Below are positions 35,713 through 45,139 of a DNA stretch of 64,000 bases, one piece after another. Numbering within the stretch: the first letter of the stretch is position 1; each line of letters starts with the position of its first letter. The translations under genes and the position numbers were made by a program. Below the pieces are notes generated by a model that saw only the letters and a list, made by a program, of their open reading frames with translations, was not told the origin of the DNA and searched no databases. This DNA comes from Persicaria tinctoria (taxonomy: Eukaryota; Streptophyta; Magnoliopsida; Caryophyllales; Polygonaceae): positions 28,762,501 through 28,826,500 of the forward strand of contig JBANSL010000001.1 of assembly GCA_037127255.1 (NCBI GenBank). Reading direction: 5' to 3'.

Positions 35713-37508
35713 TGTAACAGTCCAGAATTATAATTTCCGGGTTACGTTTCAAGGGATCAAAACCCTTGTTCGGATCTTGCAATCCAGGTACGGGTCAAGG
35801 TTTCAAACTCTTTTAAGATCAGTATAAAGAGGGATTTCAAACCCTAAAAACCTCGAAGGGCCGTTGGGTACCCTTAACCTGTCCTACAACTATGTCGCGG
35901 AATCCATTTCAATTGGAAGTGAAGCGGAAGCAAAGTAAATATACAAGTGTCACGGCAAAGCCGGTCAAAACCAAATCATGAGTGGGTAATTACCATTTTT
36001 CTAAATTAGGATATTAGCTAGATTCTTCGATTCGCCAAAAGGAAACCCCGTCATATAGACATCGAGCACTCAAATCTGCAGAGAATACCTTAAAAAAAGA
36101 ACGGGGAAAGGAATCAGATCGAGCCACTCATGCGGGACCGGTAGTCCTCGCTGAGGCCACATAGTATGTGCTATACCTAATAAAGATGCTCTAATGCAGT
36201 ACGAAATTCAAACACACTAGCATGCTCCTAGTTCATAATAATGTGCAGAAATACTGTAAAGGGCCCAAGACAATGCCAAGTGGCATATCCCTCTCCTACC
36301 TCCACCCCTTCCCCTGGCTGAATCCGAGAACGGAAGAAGAAGAAAGGAGAAGGAAGGCTTCCTCGTCGGCGTTTCCCCGACCAGACCCATCCACTCTGGA
36401 TCCTCCCGAACTTAACGACACAAAACGACAGAAAGGCAACAAAGGAGGAAGAAGGAAAGTAAGGCTCACCGACGTTTGGAGTTCTCCGCCGGAAAGAGGG
36501 CCGTCGAGCTCGATTTGGCCTTGTCGATGGGGGAGAAGCTTCGAGATAGGCCTAGGACGAGATATTGATCAGAAAGAAGGACTTTAAGGGGGTAATTGCT
36601 CGGAATCAAAGGAAAACCATTACCGACTTTTACGAGACGAAAACAGGAGAAACAAAGGGGAGTTGGTGACGGCGGCGGCTCCAGCGGCGTCGGAGGAGGG
36701 GAGCTGAGGTCGATGTGGCTGCTGTTGTTCACCGGAGGCGAGAGGGAGAATGAACGAGGGCTCGGCGTCCTTGCCTTCAAACAGGGAGGAGGGCTTCGAA
36801 TGGAGGGGAGTGGTGGCGCTTACTGAGTTTCCTCGGTGGTAGACTGGTCGGTAATGGTGGTGCAGACGGTGTGCTGAGAAAATCAGAAGAAAGAAGGGTG
36901 TTTTGGGGGTTGCTGTCTGTCTTCAAAGAGGAAGGAAGGAGAGACAGTGAACAGAAAAAGGGATGAAGAGAAGGAATTGTGGGTTTTCAATTTGAAATGA
37001 AATCGATTGTTGCTCAGGGGGAGATAAGGACAAAAGCAATGGGGAAGGGTGGGAGCTGTTGCAGTCGACCAAAATGGTGGAGCAATACTGCTGCTGTTGC
37101 TGCTGGCTCTGGGTGCAAGAAGGAAACGCCAAGGAGGGAGTGATACATGTGAGGGGCAATAGGAAGTGTATACAGCATAGGGAATCAGTGAGAAATCTCC
37201 CATAGGTGAGCTGTATGAAAAAGAAGACAAAAAGGGTAGCAGGCAATTTGATTTGGGCAATAAGGCCCTAACGAGGAGAGAGGGAGAAACACAATTTAAG
37301 AATGGTCCCCAACCACAAGAGAATTCAAAATAGCGGAATAGACTCGAAACCCACTCGCTCGATTAAAACCCGACTAAACGCAACAGGGATTTTCAAATTT
37401 TCAATTCCGAACTTTTATTTTATTTTTTTTATTTTTATTTTATTTTTCGACTTAAATCCATTTATTTTATTTATTGAAACTTATTATTTAAAAATCCGGG
37501 CCTTTACA
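35713..37508 (-). repeat. 5' LTR (minus orientation), full length
   Basis: 1796 bp. It contains a GC-rich central part (about 36350-36850) missing from the partner LTR, with short open stretches that match no known family and look like untranslated leader. Confidence 0.92.
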
Positions 37509-38240
37509 GCCTTCTCCTTGAGATGACATGTTTTTTTAAAAAAATGTCAATTCCTCTTCCATCCACATGTCTCATTCTCTCTCCTCCATAAATGCAACCG
37601 GTCTCATCCTTCTATTGTAACCGTCTAGGTGCAATTTTTTAAGGGTTTGGGTTAACTTTTTGCAATTAATATGGATAGGGGATATGGGGTGCAACCCAAC
37701 TGGGTTTTTGGGTTAGTTTTGCAAATAGCCCTTAATTAAAAGAGAGAGTATTAGGTCATTTGAATATAACCTCATGATATATTTATTTTTCAAATAGATT
37801 TTATTTATTTTATAAATGATAATTCATATGCATTTATTTTTTATAGAAAATATTAAAATTTAAAATAATCTTGATTTAAAAGATGTTAACTTTAATATTT
37901 TGTTTTCAATTATTTTATAAAATTTATTTCTTTATGATTTTTCTTTTTTTTTTAAATGTATTGAAATTAAAATTTATTTATAAGATTAATAAGCGTGTGC
38001 CTGTCTATACATATACACACACTTATTAATCTTATTTCCTTTTTTATGTTTAACACAAATTTTCATACTCGATCACCCTCCGTGTATATTTGGCTGAAAA
38101 GATTCCTTTTTCAACATATAATTAATTAATAGAAAATCTTAAAGAAACTAACGGGGCCAATATAATAGCAATTTCAAAGATAAAATGATTTAAGGTATAA
38201 ATATTAAACTCTATTTTAGATCTTAATAAACAGAATATAA

Positions 38241-39258
38241 TAGTAATTTTAGAACGGAATTTCTAATTGCACGGTTAATATATCGCTCTTCGCACGGTGA
38301 GTCTTTGCAATTGCGTAGTTTGAGTGCGCGATCGAAAAAGCCGGATTTGCAACCGCGGAGGCTGAATGCGCGGATGGGGGCGGGAATATGCCGATGACGT
38401 TGGCTCAAGCCGTGTGTGAGATGGAGGTGATATGAAACAAGGGTGGGGGCAAGGTGACACATCACAGGAAAAGAATTCAATCCTTCATATCAGAGGACAC
38501 ATATTTGGGTGCAGATTCAGATCTAGCCTTGAAGGCTTGGATTATTTGAGCAATGAAAGCCAGCAAGTATTCTTTTGTTTTTTGGGTTTCTTTTGCGGGG
38601 GTGGCGATTGTGTTTGAGGGTAAGAACGAAATCGGTGGATGAGGGAAGGCCATCATTGGCGGCCGGCGGCTCTTAGCCTCACCGGGAGAGGGTGGGAGGA
38701 GGATGGAAGAGGTTAGAAGCGGATGAAAAAAATTATGTTATGTCGATCGCCATTCGGCCTAAGGGGAGGGACGGGAGCTGCCATCTCCTAGTCCTGTTGA
38801 GTCCTCCAACGGGGGCGCTGAAAGGACACTCCGGGGACATCTTCGGATCTTGGGAGAGCACCTTGGGAGAGACGATGAACAGTGAAACTCATCAGATTCG
38901 GCCTAGAGAAAATCAGATCTAGCCATGGACAATTTGGATCTGAGAGATTCGTCCCTTGCGAGTACAGCTATGGGGATGGCGCGGCTAGATCTCAGATTGT
39001 TGGTGGTGGATCCGGCCAGGAAGCCATCGACGTCCAGGAAGTCATTGACGACGTCATTGGCCTGCTTTTCTTATTTTCTTTTTTTTTTTACTATATATAT
39101 GTGTGTAAAAACGCGTACACAGAGTCCGCATCCGGGGTTTTTTCTTTTTTTTTTTAAAAAAAAAAAAAGACGCAACCGCGTAATGCGAGTTCGCGGATGA
39201 TCAAACCGTGTAAACAGCGAAATATTCACCGTGTAAATAGTAACACCCTTTTAGAATT
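38241..39258. mobile_element. Non-autonomous TIR element (MULE-like), degraded
   Basis: The ends are similar inverted sequences over about 60 bases: left AATTTTAGAACGGAATTTCT, and right (opposite strand) AATTCTAAAAGGGTGTTACT, both followed by CACGGT...ATATTTCGCT-like and CACGGT blocks. The centre (38430-39060) is GC-rich and probably captured host sequence. No exact target duplication was recognised. Confidence 0.5.
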
Positions 39259-40255
39259 AGTAAAAAAAAAAAAACGGGCCTAAATTGGAAACCATTTGAT
39301 AATGATTTCTTTTTTTTTTAATCAACTTAAAATCAAATAAATTTTTTTTTATCCGATATCTCTGACGGTGCATAACATGGGTAAGAATAACTAACATATG
39401 CTCTAAAAATATAACTTTTAAAACCTATGCTTTTAATGGCATTTTTTTTGTGTTATCTATTTTTTTTTTTAAAAGTAATTGTATGCTCTACGTAAAATGT
39501 GTTTAAAAAATACATGCGGTATTTTCTTAATATATAGCTCAATGATTTAAAAACAAAATTATATTATCCAATTAAAAATTCATAAAATATACTATTTGTC
39601 TATTTCAAGATAAATGATAAGATAACAAAAAAAAAAAAATTGAAGCGTAAGTGAATTATTTTGGAGGAAAAAAATAGTGATAACATTAAAATACAAAATC
39701 CATCATTACATATATTTTGATATTCTCAAACACAATCTGCTCTGAATCAAGATATTTAAAAAAAAAAATCAAACCGGCTTAAAATGTTATTTTTTTCCTC
39801 CAAATAATATGTATGGTTAATATTTCTATTAAAAATGAAACTATATTTGATGATAAAAATTTATTGTTCAAATGATAAAATTAATTACGTTACTTTAAAA
39901 AAAATTATCTATATGGTATTTTAAGATATGACGTTAAATATTTATATTAAAATGATAGATTTTCTCAATAAATAAGATATGAAGTTGAATATTAATATTA
40001 AAAATGATAGGTTTTGTAACCACTTAAGATATGATGTTAAATATTTATTTTAAAAATTAAATTTAATCTTCAATTAAAATAGACAAATAGGACGACGTCA
40101 CGTGTATAAATAGATAATGTAATCGTTTTACGTGGCTTAAATATATTGGATCGTCATTAATTGACATGTCAAAGACCCGGTCCAGTTTGCATCAGAGTAC
40201 GACACGTAAGCGAATCGCACCAGAACCCGCCACATAGGATTTCCACGCCTCTGTT

Positions 40256-40278
40256 TTAGTATTATATATATTGATTGA
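40256..40278 (-). other. Helitron-like 5' terminus
   Basis: On the minus strand A|TCAATCAATATATATAATAC then TAAAAC, followed by GC-rich sequence. The TC start, AT-rich run and CTAAAAC are shared with the end at 60911. Confidence 0.5.
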
Positions 40279-40361
40279 TTATATATTGATGATTATGTAT
40301 TAAATATTGGAAATAATATATTTTAATAATATAAGTAATAGAAAATAATATTAATCAATAA

Positions 40362-40420
<59 letters not shown>

Positions 40421-40971
40421 ATATGTTGATACCATTATATGTCGTCTTATGATGAAGATATTTTATACTCTAAAGTTGATCGAATGAATCAAATTTTTAC
40501 ATCTCATTAATAATGTCATGTACTTAGCCTCTTATTATTATTTTAAAAATATTTTATTAATAAAATTTTGAAAATAGAACAATCTATTTTTCGTTTCATG
40601 AATCAAATAATTTTGTATTTATATAATTTAAAATAACCATTTTTTTTAATTATTTATTTGATTTTGAGAATTATCAATTATATCTACAGTTTTTTTTAAA
40701 AATCAATCAACTATTTTATAATTTGGAATTTTGGGTAATGTTTATAAATGCATTTGTTTTTTTACGTCAAATCAATTACATCTTTGCAAATGCATATTTT
40801 CTAGCTTGAATTACTGTTTCCATTTTCTACTATTGTATGCTTTCATAGTTCTTCTTTACCTATTATATTTATTTTGGTTTTGTTTCAAATTTATGATTTT
40901 TAATTAATGAGGAGTTTTTTCTTATAAAAAAATCATCTTGTATTATTCAAATAAATTTATAATGTTTAATA
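40279..40971. other. AT-rich non-coding region
   Basis: AT-rich sequence with a microsatellite at 40361-40416. No gene seen. Confidence 0.55.
40361..40416. repeat. TG/TA microsatellite
   Basis: About five TG followed by about 22 TA dinucleotides. Confidence 0.97.
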
Positions 40972-41497
40972 CTCCCTCCGTTAATTAAAATATATTCCCT
41001 CCGTCTCGAAATTCATGTCATTTTAGTTCTTTAGTTTTGTATCAAAATAGATGTCGTTTTAGGTTTTCTAGGTAGTGGATAGTAATGATTTTTATTGATT
41101 TGTGTGTTGTTGACTTTTTTGAAGGTTTTAATTGGTTAAAAAAATGTACTGGGTAATAAAATTAATGAAAAAGTTAGTGGAATGATGATGTTGATTGATG
41201 GATGAGTGTTTTTATTAATATTTGTGCATAAGGCTAAAATGACATGAATTTCGAGACGGAGGGAGTATCGTTTTAGACATTTGTGAATTTTGTAAGAAAG
41301 CAAATAAAAGCAAACAAAAATACACTTATACTTGTAATTATTACTTTACTTTTTCACTTTATTGAAAACTACAACTAACAAATCTCTAATCATTACAAGG
41401 GTAATTTTGAAAAGTGAACACCAAAATACCTAAAATGACATATTTTTCTTAACAAGATTTTACTCCTAAAACAACATGTTTTTCTTAACGGATGGAG
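40972..41497. mobile_element. Outer Stowaway MITE
   Basis: Terminal repeats CTCCCTCCGTTAATTAAAA and, at the right on the opposite strand, CTCCATCCGTTAAGAAAA, flanked by TA (40970-40971 and 41498-41499). Another Stowaway is nested near its left end. Without it the element is about 255 bp. Confidence 0.8.
40995..41265. mobile_element. Inner Stowaway MITE
   Basis: 271 bp. The termini contain CCCTCCGTCTCGAAATTCAT and its inverse (ATGAATTTCGAGACGGAGGG), flanked by TA (40993-40994 and 41266-41267). Tc1/mariner-derived miniature. Confidence 0.9.
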
Positions 41498-41667
41498 TAT
41501 TAAACTATATAAAATTATCATAAGATATATATTATCATTTTTATTTGTAGATGAATATATTGTTTTAATATTAAATTGTTTATTTTTTTAGGTTAATATT
41601 TTTTACAATTAAATTTGAAAAGAATAATTATAATTTTATAAATATTTTTACAATAAATTCGTGCAAA

Positions 41668-42556
41668 GATCCACAACCCCTCCCCCGGGAGCCTAATCAA
41701 CGAGCCTCCATGCGCGGGCAAAAATTCTCTTTCGAAATCCTGTCTGGGATCAATCATCCCCGATTCACCCTCTTCTTGCCAAAATTTGGCCTGGTTAATT
41801 TCAGGCTGCGCGAGATGGTTAGATGCGTGGGGAAGAGAGCTCGTAGTACGCCCTTTTCTTGATCCAGCATTTTCTTTGCTTCAGTAGTGAATCACTTACT
41901 ATCAAAAAGAGGGAAAAAAAGCAAGCACACGCTCTATTTGAGACTACTAAGGCGGGTAGGGGACTCCTTCATTAGGGAAGGGAAGACTGTTTTGAGTAGC
42001 CAGTCCTCCTTAATTAGGGTTTTCGATGCCCCCGTCGATTTCGCAGCAAGCTTTCGATTCTGGTTGGGCCTCGAGGCTTCGTCCCTAATTATGAGTCGCT
42101 ACGGTTATTCAGACTCAAGATGACTTCTTCATCCGCTCCCCCTTCTTCTATTACATCCTGTAGAGTTGTCTTTTTCCTCAACTTAACAGATCTCCATCAC
42201 GTTCGGTGGAGTCTCTATATGCCGCCATAGTGATTTTGGTTGATCTTGGTGATTCTCTTCTTAGTTGGGGCTCTAGCGTCTGGAGTCGGGTTTGGCTAGG
42301 GTTGAGACGGTGTGTATCGAGGCGACTCCGTGATCCAAATATTTCCTTGGACGATCATCTTCACTGCCCACAATGACTCCTGATGTAACACTGGCCAACG
42401 GTGTCACTCTACTTGGTGGCGCTTGGCTTCTGTTCTTAGTCTATGTTGTCTACAGGGTGTTAGGATTAGGTTTGCTTGTTCCCCAGAATTGTGTGTTTGT
42501 CACTGTTTGTTTGCACTTTTTTATTTAACCCCTGAAAGTTTTCCTTATTAAAAATA
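41668..42556 (+). mobile_element. LINE-like retroposon inserted in a Helitron end
   Basis: An 889-bp insert flanked by a 16-bp duplication with one mismatch (AATAAATTCGTGCAAA at 41652-41667 and AATAAATTCGTGTAAA at 42557-42572). Its 3' end is T/A-rich, with CCTTATTAAAAATA as a degenerate tail. The last 150 bases (GTTAGGATTAGGTTTGCTTG onward) resemble plant L1 3' untranslated regions. No RT remains; it looks like a leader fused to a 3' UTR, i.e. an internally deleted LINE or processed transcript. Confidence 0.65.
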
Positions 42557-42560
42557 AATA

Positions 42561-42594
42561 AATTCGTGTAAATTAAAGCACGGAAATAGACTAG
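42561..42594 (+). other. Weak Helitron-like 3' terminus
   Basis: The plus strand reads CGTG...CACG, then GAAATAGA, CTAG and T. The hairpin stem is only about four pairs. The upstream half of this end is found before the retroposon at 41652, showing that it was interrupted. Confidence 0.4.
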
Positions 42595-43083
42595 TAAAGT
42601 TTAAAGTAAAGAAAATTTAGGGTAAACTGCAGAAAATCACCCTTTAAATGTGCTCTTTTGCACAAAACCACCCCTTAAACCCAATATTACATAAAACCAC
42701 CCATAAAATATACGTTGTTAATAAATCAACACCACATGCCAATTTTCTGTTAAATATCTACTTAAAATGTGTGAAAAGCCATATATACCCTTGATAACTC
42801 TCAAATTTACACAAAAATACCATCATACTTCGGTCCTTCGACTCTCTCTCATTTCCAAAACCCCTAAGCCAACTTAAATACATAAACATGAACTTTGAGA
42901 GTGAGGGGTAAATTAAGATGGTGGGGATTTCAATTAATCACATAAATAAAGCAAAGTTACACGAACATGAAAGCTTGTCAATCTCAATTTAACATTCCCA
43001 ACAAGTGAAATCTCACTTTTTTCTAAATAAAATAAAAATCCCTCTTTTAATTTCTTCATATTCCTAGAAATTGAAAGTGAATT
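42595..43083. other. AT-rich non-coding region with a MULE-like one-ended terminus
   Basis: From about 42613 GGGTAAACTGCAGAAAATCA followed by 'aaaccacc' phrases resembles the sequence at 24233. No partner end or coding region. Confidence 0.35.
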
Positions 43084-43421
43084 CACTACTAGAATTTTGT
43101 CATTTAACATGGGGTAATAGCTGATGTCTTTCAAAATAAAAATCGATGTCTATGTGGGTGATGTAAAAAGTCAAAACTTTTTAACATCGGGTAATAGCCG
43201 ATGTCTTTGTATGTTATAAGATCGGTTATATTTTTAAATCCGATGTCTTTGATATGTTGTAACATCGATTAAAAAATATGCCCGATGTTATAACATACAA
43301 AGACATCGGCTATTACCCGATGTTAAAACGTTTTGACTTTTTACATCACCCACCTAAACATCGATTTTTTATTTTGAAAAACATCGGCTATTACCTGATG
43401 TTAAATGAAGTATTTGTAGTT
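43084..43421. mobile_element. Palindromic CACTA (EnSpm) miniature element
   Basis: Starts CACTACTAGAATTTTGTCAT and ends, on the opposite strand, with AACTACAAATACTTCATTTA. Most of its length is one inverted repeat built of the subterminal motif ACATCGGGTAATAGCCGATG, with the centre near 43250. ATT before and TTT after may be the 3-bp target duplication. The transcript would form a long hairpin. Confidence 0.8.
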
Positions 43422-43438
43422 TTTTTTTATTATTATTG

Positions 43439-43509
43439 TAGCCTACACGGGATTTGAACCCACATCTTTGTGTTTGAACACAACGCTCTACCATTTGAGC
43501 TAATAGACT
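43439..43509 (-). pseudogene. tRNA-like sequence (tRNA pseudogene)
   Basis: On the minus strand acceptor AGTCTAT pairs with GTAGGCT. The D arm GCTCAAATGGTAGAGC and T arm GTGGGTTCAAATCCCGT are good and include A and B boxes. The anticodon stem TTGTG/CACAA leaves a loop of only six bases (TTCAAA), so no anticodon can be assigned. Probably a decayed tRNA or the head of a tRNA-derived SINE, lying 17 bases from the CACTA element. Confidence 0.55.
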
Positions 43510-43548
43510 TTAAATTAGATAAAATGTTCTTACATCATATATGATGTG

Positions 43549-43786
43549 AGACAATTCACTTCGATATAAGCATGCATCTTTAAAAGTAGAAAAACCATAT
43601 ATGATCAAAACCAAAGTGAATGTAGCACCAGAAATAAGTATAGATTATTGTATCTCATGTAAAAGACAATTCACTTCGATATAACTATATAAGCATGCAT
43701 CTTTAAAAGTAGAAAAATCATATATGATCAAAACCAAAGTGAATGCAGCACCAGAAAAAAATATAGATTCTTGTATCTCATGTAAC
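43549..43786. repeat. Tandem duplication, unit about 115-120 bp
   Basis: Two copies beginning GACAATTCACTTCGATATAA, the second starting at about 43665, with few differences (a short ACTATATAA insertion in copy two). Confidence 0.9.
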
Positions 43787-43981
43787 TTACATGATGTAAG
43801 TATCCAGAGTGCATGAATGTCAGTAATTAATTGAAGCTTAAGGCTCATAATTTCTATTGACCAGAAAATAAACTAACCCACGATAAACCAACCAATTGGC
43901 TTGAATTTCTAATGACCAGAAATAAATATAGATAAAGAAATTAAGGTAGAATAGATAATGCAAGCAAGCATCAAACTAACC

Positions 43982-44149
43982 TTCTTCACAATCTGAACAA
44001 CATCCTCATCAGAAAGGGTGTGACAACTAAGGCCACAATGCTGAGCATAGTGTCTTGACCTTGTGCCCCATACGAGTGCATATTTGAATTCTTTCACCAA
44101 ATTCTTGTGTAAGTGGTTAAAAGTCCTCAATGGAGCAGCCACCTCGATC
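43982..44149 (-). pseudogene. DRG2-type GTPase fragment, TGS-domain exon
   Basis: An exon-like block with acceptor TTCATAG at 44150 and donor GTTAGT at 43981. It reads [10 protein letters not shown], then after a 2-base deletion [19 protein letters not shown] and ends [10 protein letters not shown]. This is the C-terminal TGS region of developmentally regulated GTP-binding protein 2. The frameshift and an extra residue before DEDVV mark it as non-functional. It pairs with the preceding exon at 50493-50379, from which copia C now separates it. Confidence 0.8.
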
Positions 44150-44227
44150 CTATGAAGCAAATAATTTTAAAAAGCAATAATCAAGTGTGAGGTCTCTCAT
44201 GGTGAACGGCTTTAACTAGAAGTTCAA

Positions 44228-45036
44228 TGTTAAATCCAATCGAACGAGGAAAGGATATGCGGAATATAAGGAACGACTTCAGGGTATCATCAACGAGTAA
44301 TAATCGAAGGATCCGAAACAAGTAAAGCGAGAAACAGAGAGTAAGACACAAGCAATTGTTTACGCAGTTCGGGTATTTCACCTACATCTGCGGGGCCTCG
44401 AGAGTCAGGCCCTAAATCCACTAAATATGAATAAGGAGTTACATCCAGGGGCAATGTCAAGAGGCATACAAACACAAGCAAGCTTACAATCTGCAGAGAA
44501 CACTAAACTAGAACCCTATAAAGAAGAAAAGAAGAGGAACTCCCTTTCCAAGACGACGATGACTTCAGAGAGGAGCTTTGAAGTCGGAGATCCACACAAC
44601 TCCTTTAGATCCACCAGCAGACGAGCACCCAAATACCAGAAGCTTCATCGACCACCACCAGAAGACCTTGGATGAGTGATGATGAAGCAGTAAATGAAGA
44701 AACCCTAGTGGCGTCGGAGAGCAGCTTCCTTTGTGTGAAGAGGAGAGTGGCTTTTGAAACAGTGGAACTCAGCTAGGGTTTTAGCCAGAAGAGAGTATAT
44801 ATAATACTCCTTAGAACCAAAACGCAGAGCATCGTCAGTGACAAGGGCCTCCAGCTAGGGTTAGTGAGATTGGGCTTTAGGCTTACTCAAGATAGGGCCC
44901 TTTAGGTTTGGATCAAAGCCCAAACCATAAAGACCAGCTGATCTTGGTTTCCTATTTAGCCCATCACACTTATAACCCAAAGTGTTCAGCAAAATTGTAC
45001 AAGTTGTTGAAAACTTATGAAAGTACACCATCTACA
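44228..45036 (-). repeat. 3' LTR of copia C (minus orientation)
   Basis: 809 bp, TGTAGATGGTG to GGATTTAACA on the minus strand. It contains a TATATA stretch at about 44800. Confidence 0.96.
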
Positions 45037-45048
45037 TTTGCCCCCTGT
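45037..45048 (-). other. Polypurine tract of copia C
   Basis: ACAGGGGGCAAA on the minus strand immediately before the 3' LTR; priming site for plus-strand synthesis. Confidence 0.85.
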
Positions 45049-45139
45049 AATTTCCTAAGTTTACAATGAATAACATGCAAACGATTTAGCAGGATTTAGA
45101 GTCTCTGGGTCCGTCCTCGACCCTAGCCCATTTAAGGGC

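Larger units (their letters stand above)
29322..37508 (-). mobile_element. Large non-coding LTR retrotransposon (LARD-like, gypsy type)
   Basis: LTRs 29322-30425 and 35713-37508 share near-identical ends; the target duplication GCCTT is on both sides (29317-29321 and 37509-37513). On the minus strand the LTR starts TGTAAAGGCCCGGATTTTT and ends GTTACA, typical of Tekay/Del-like Ty3/gypsy elements. The primer-binding site is at 35708-35692. The 5.3-kb internal domain encodes no gag or pol and has no open frame above about 120 codons. This matches large retrotransposon derivatives that move with enzymes of relatives. LTR divergence outside the length difference is about 1 % by eye, so insertion is recent. 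Confidence 0.87.
27338..37731. mobile_element. MULE-like element split by a gypsy-type LTR element
   Basis: A perfect 9-bp duplication TTAATTAAA flanks it (27329-27337 and 37732-37740), the Mutator size. The termini are inverted repeats: GAGGGAAATGCACAAAGTAA then CCC at the left, and GGGCTATTTGCAAAACTAAC then CC at the right (opposite strand). Without the nested LTR element it is about 2.2 kb. The interior is rich in GA/CT microsatellite and has a large palindrome. No transposase. Confidence 0.75.
27158..40278 (-). mobile_element. Putative Helitron containing a MULE and a gypsy-type LTR element
   Basis: On the minus strand the right edge at 40278 reads A|TCAATCAATATATATAATAC followed by TAAAAC and GTGGCGGGTTC, like plant Helitron 5' ends. 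The left edge has a hairpin CCGCGAAGGTTGCGGG (27185-27170), then CAATAAGA and CTAG|T ending at 27158. Both obey the A|TC...CTRR|T rule. Without nested insertions the element would be under 3 kb. No Rep/helicase is present. Pairing of these two ends is an inference from their order and orientation. Confidence 0.5.

Noticed and set aside
36222..36826. Open frames in the long LTR of the LARD-like element
   Set aside because: Lie within an LTR, show no family match, and are missing from the partner LTR.
43549..43786. CRISPR-like direct repeats
   Set aside because: Only two long tandem copies and a plant context; simple tandem duplication.
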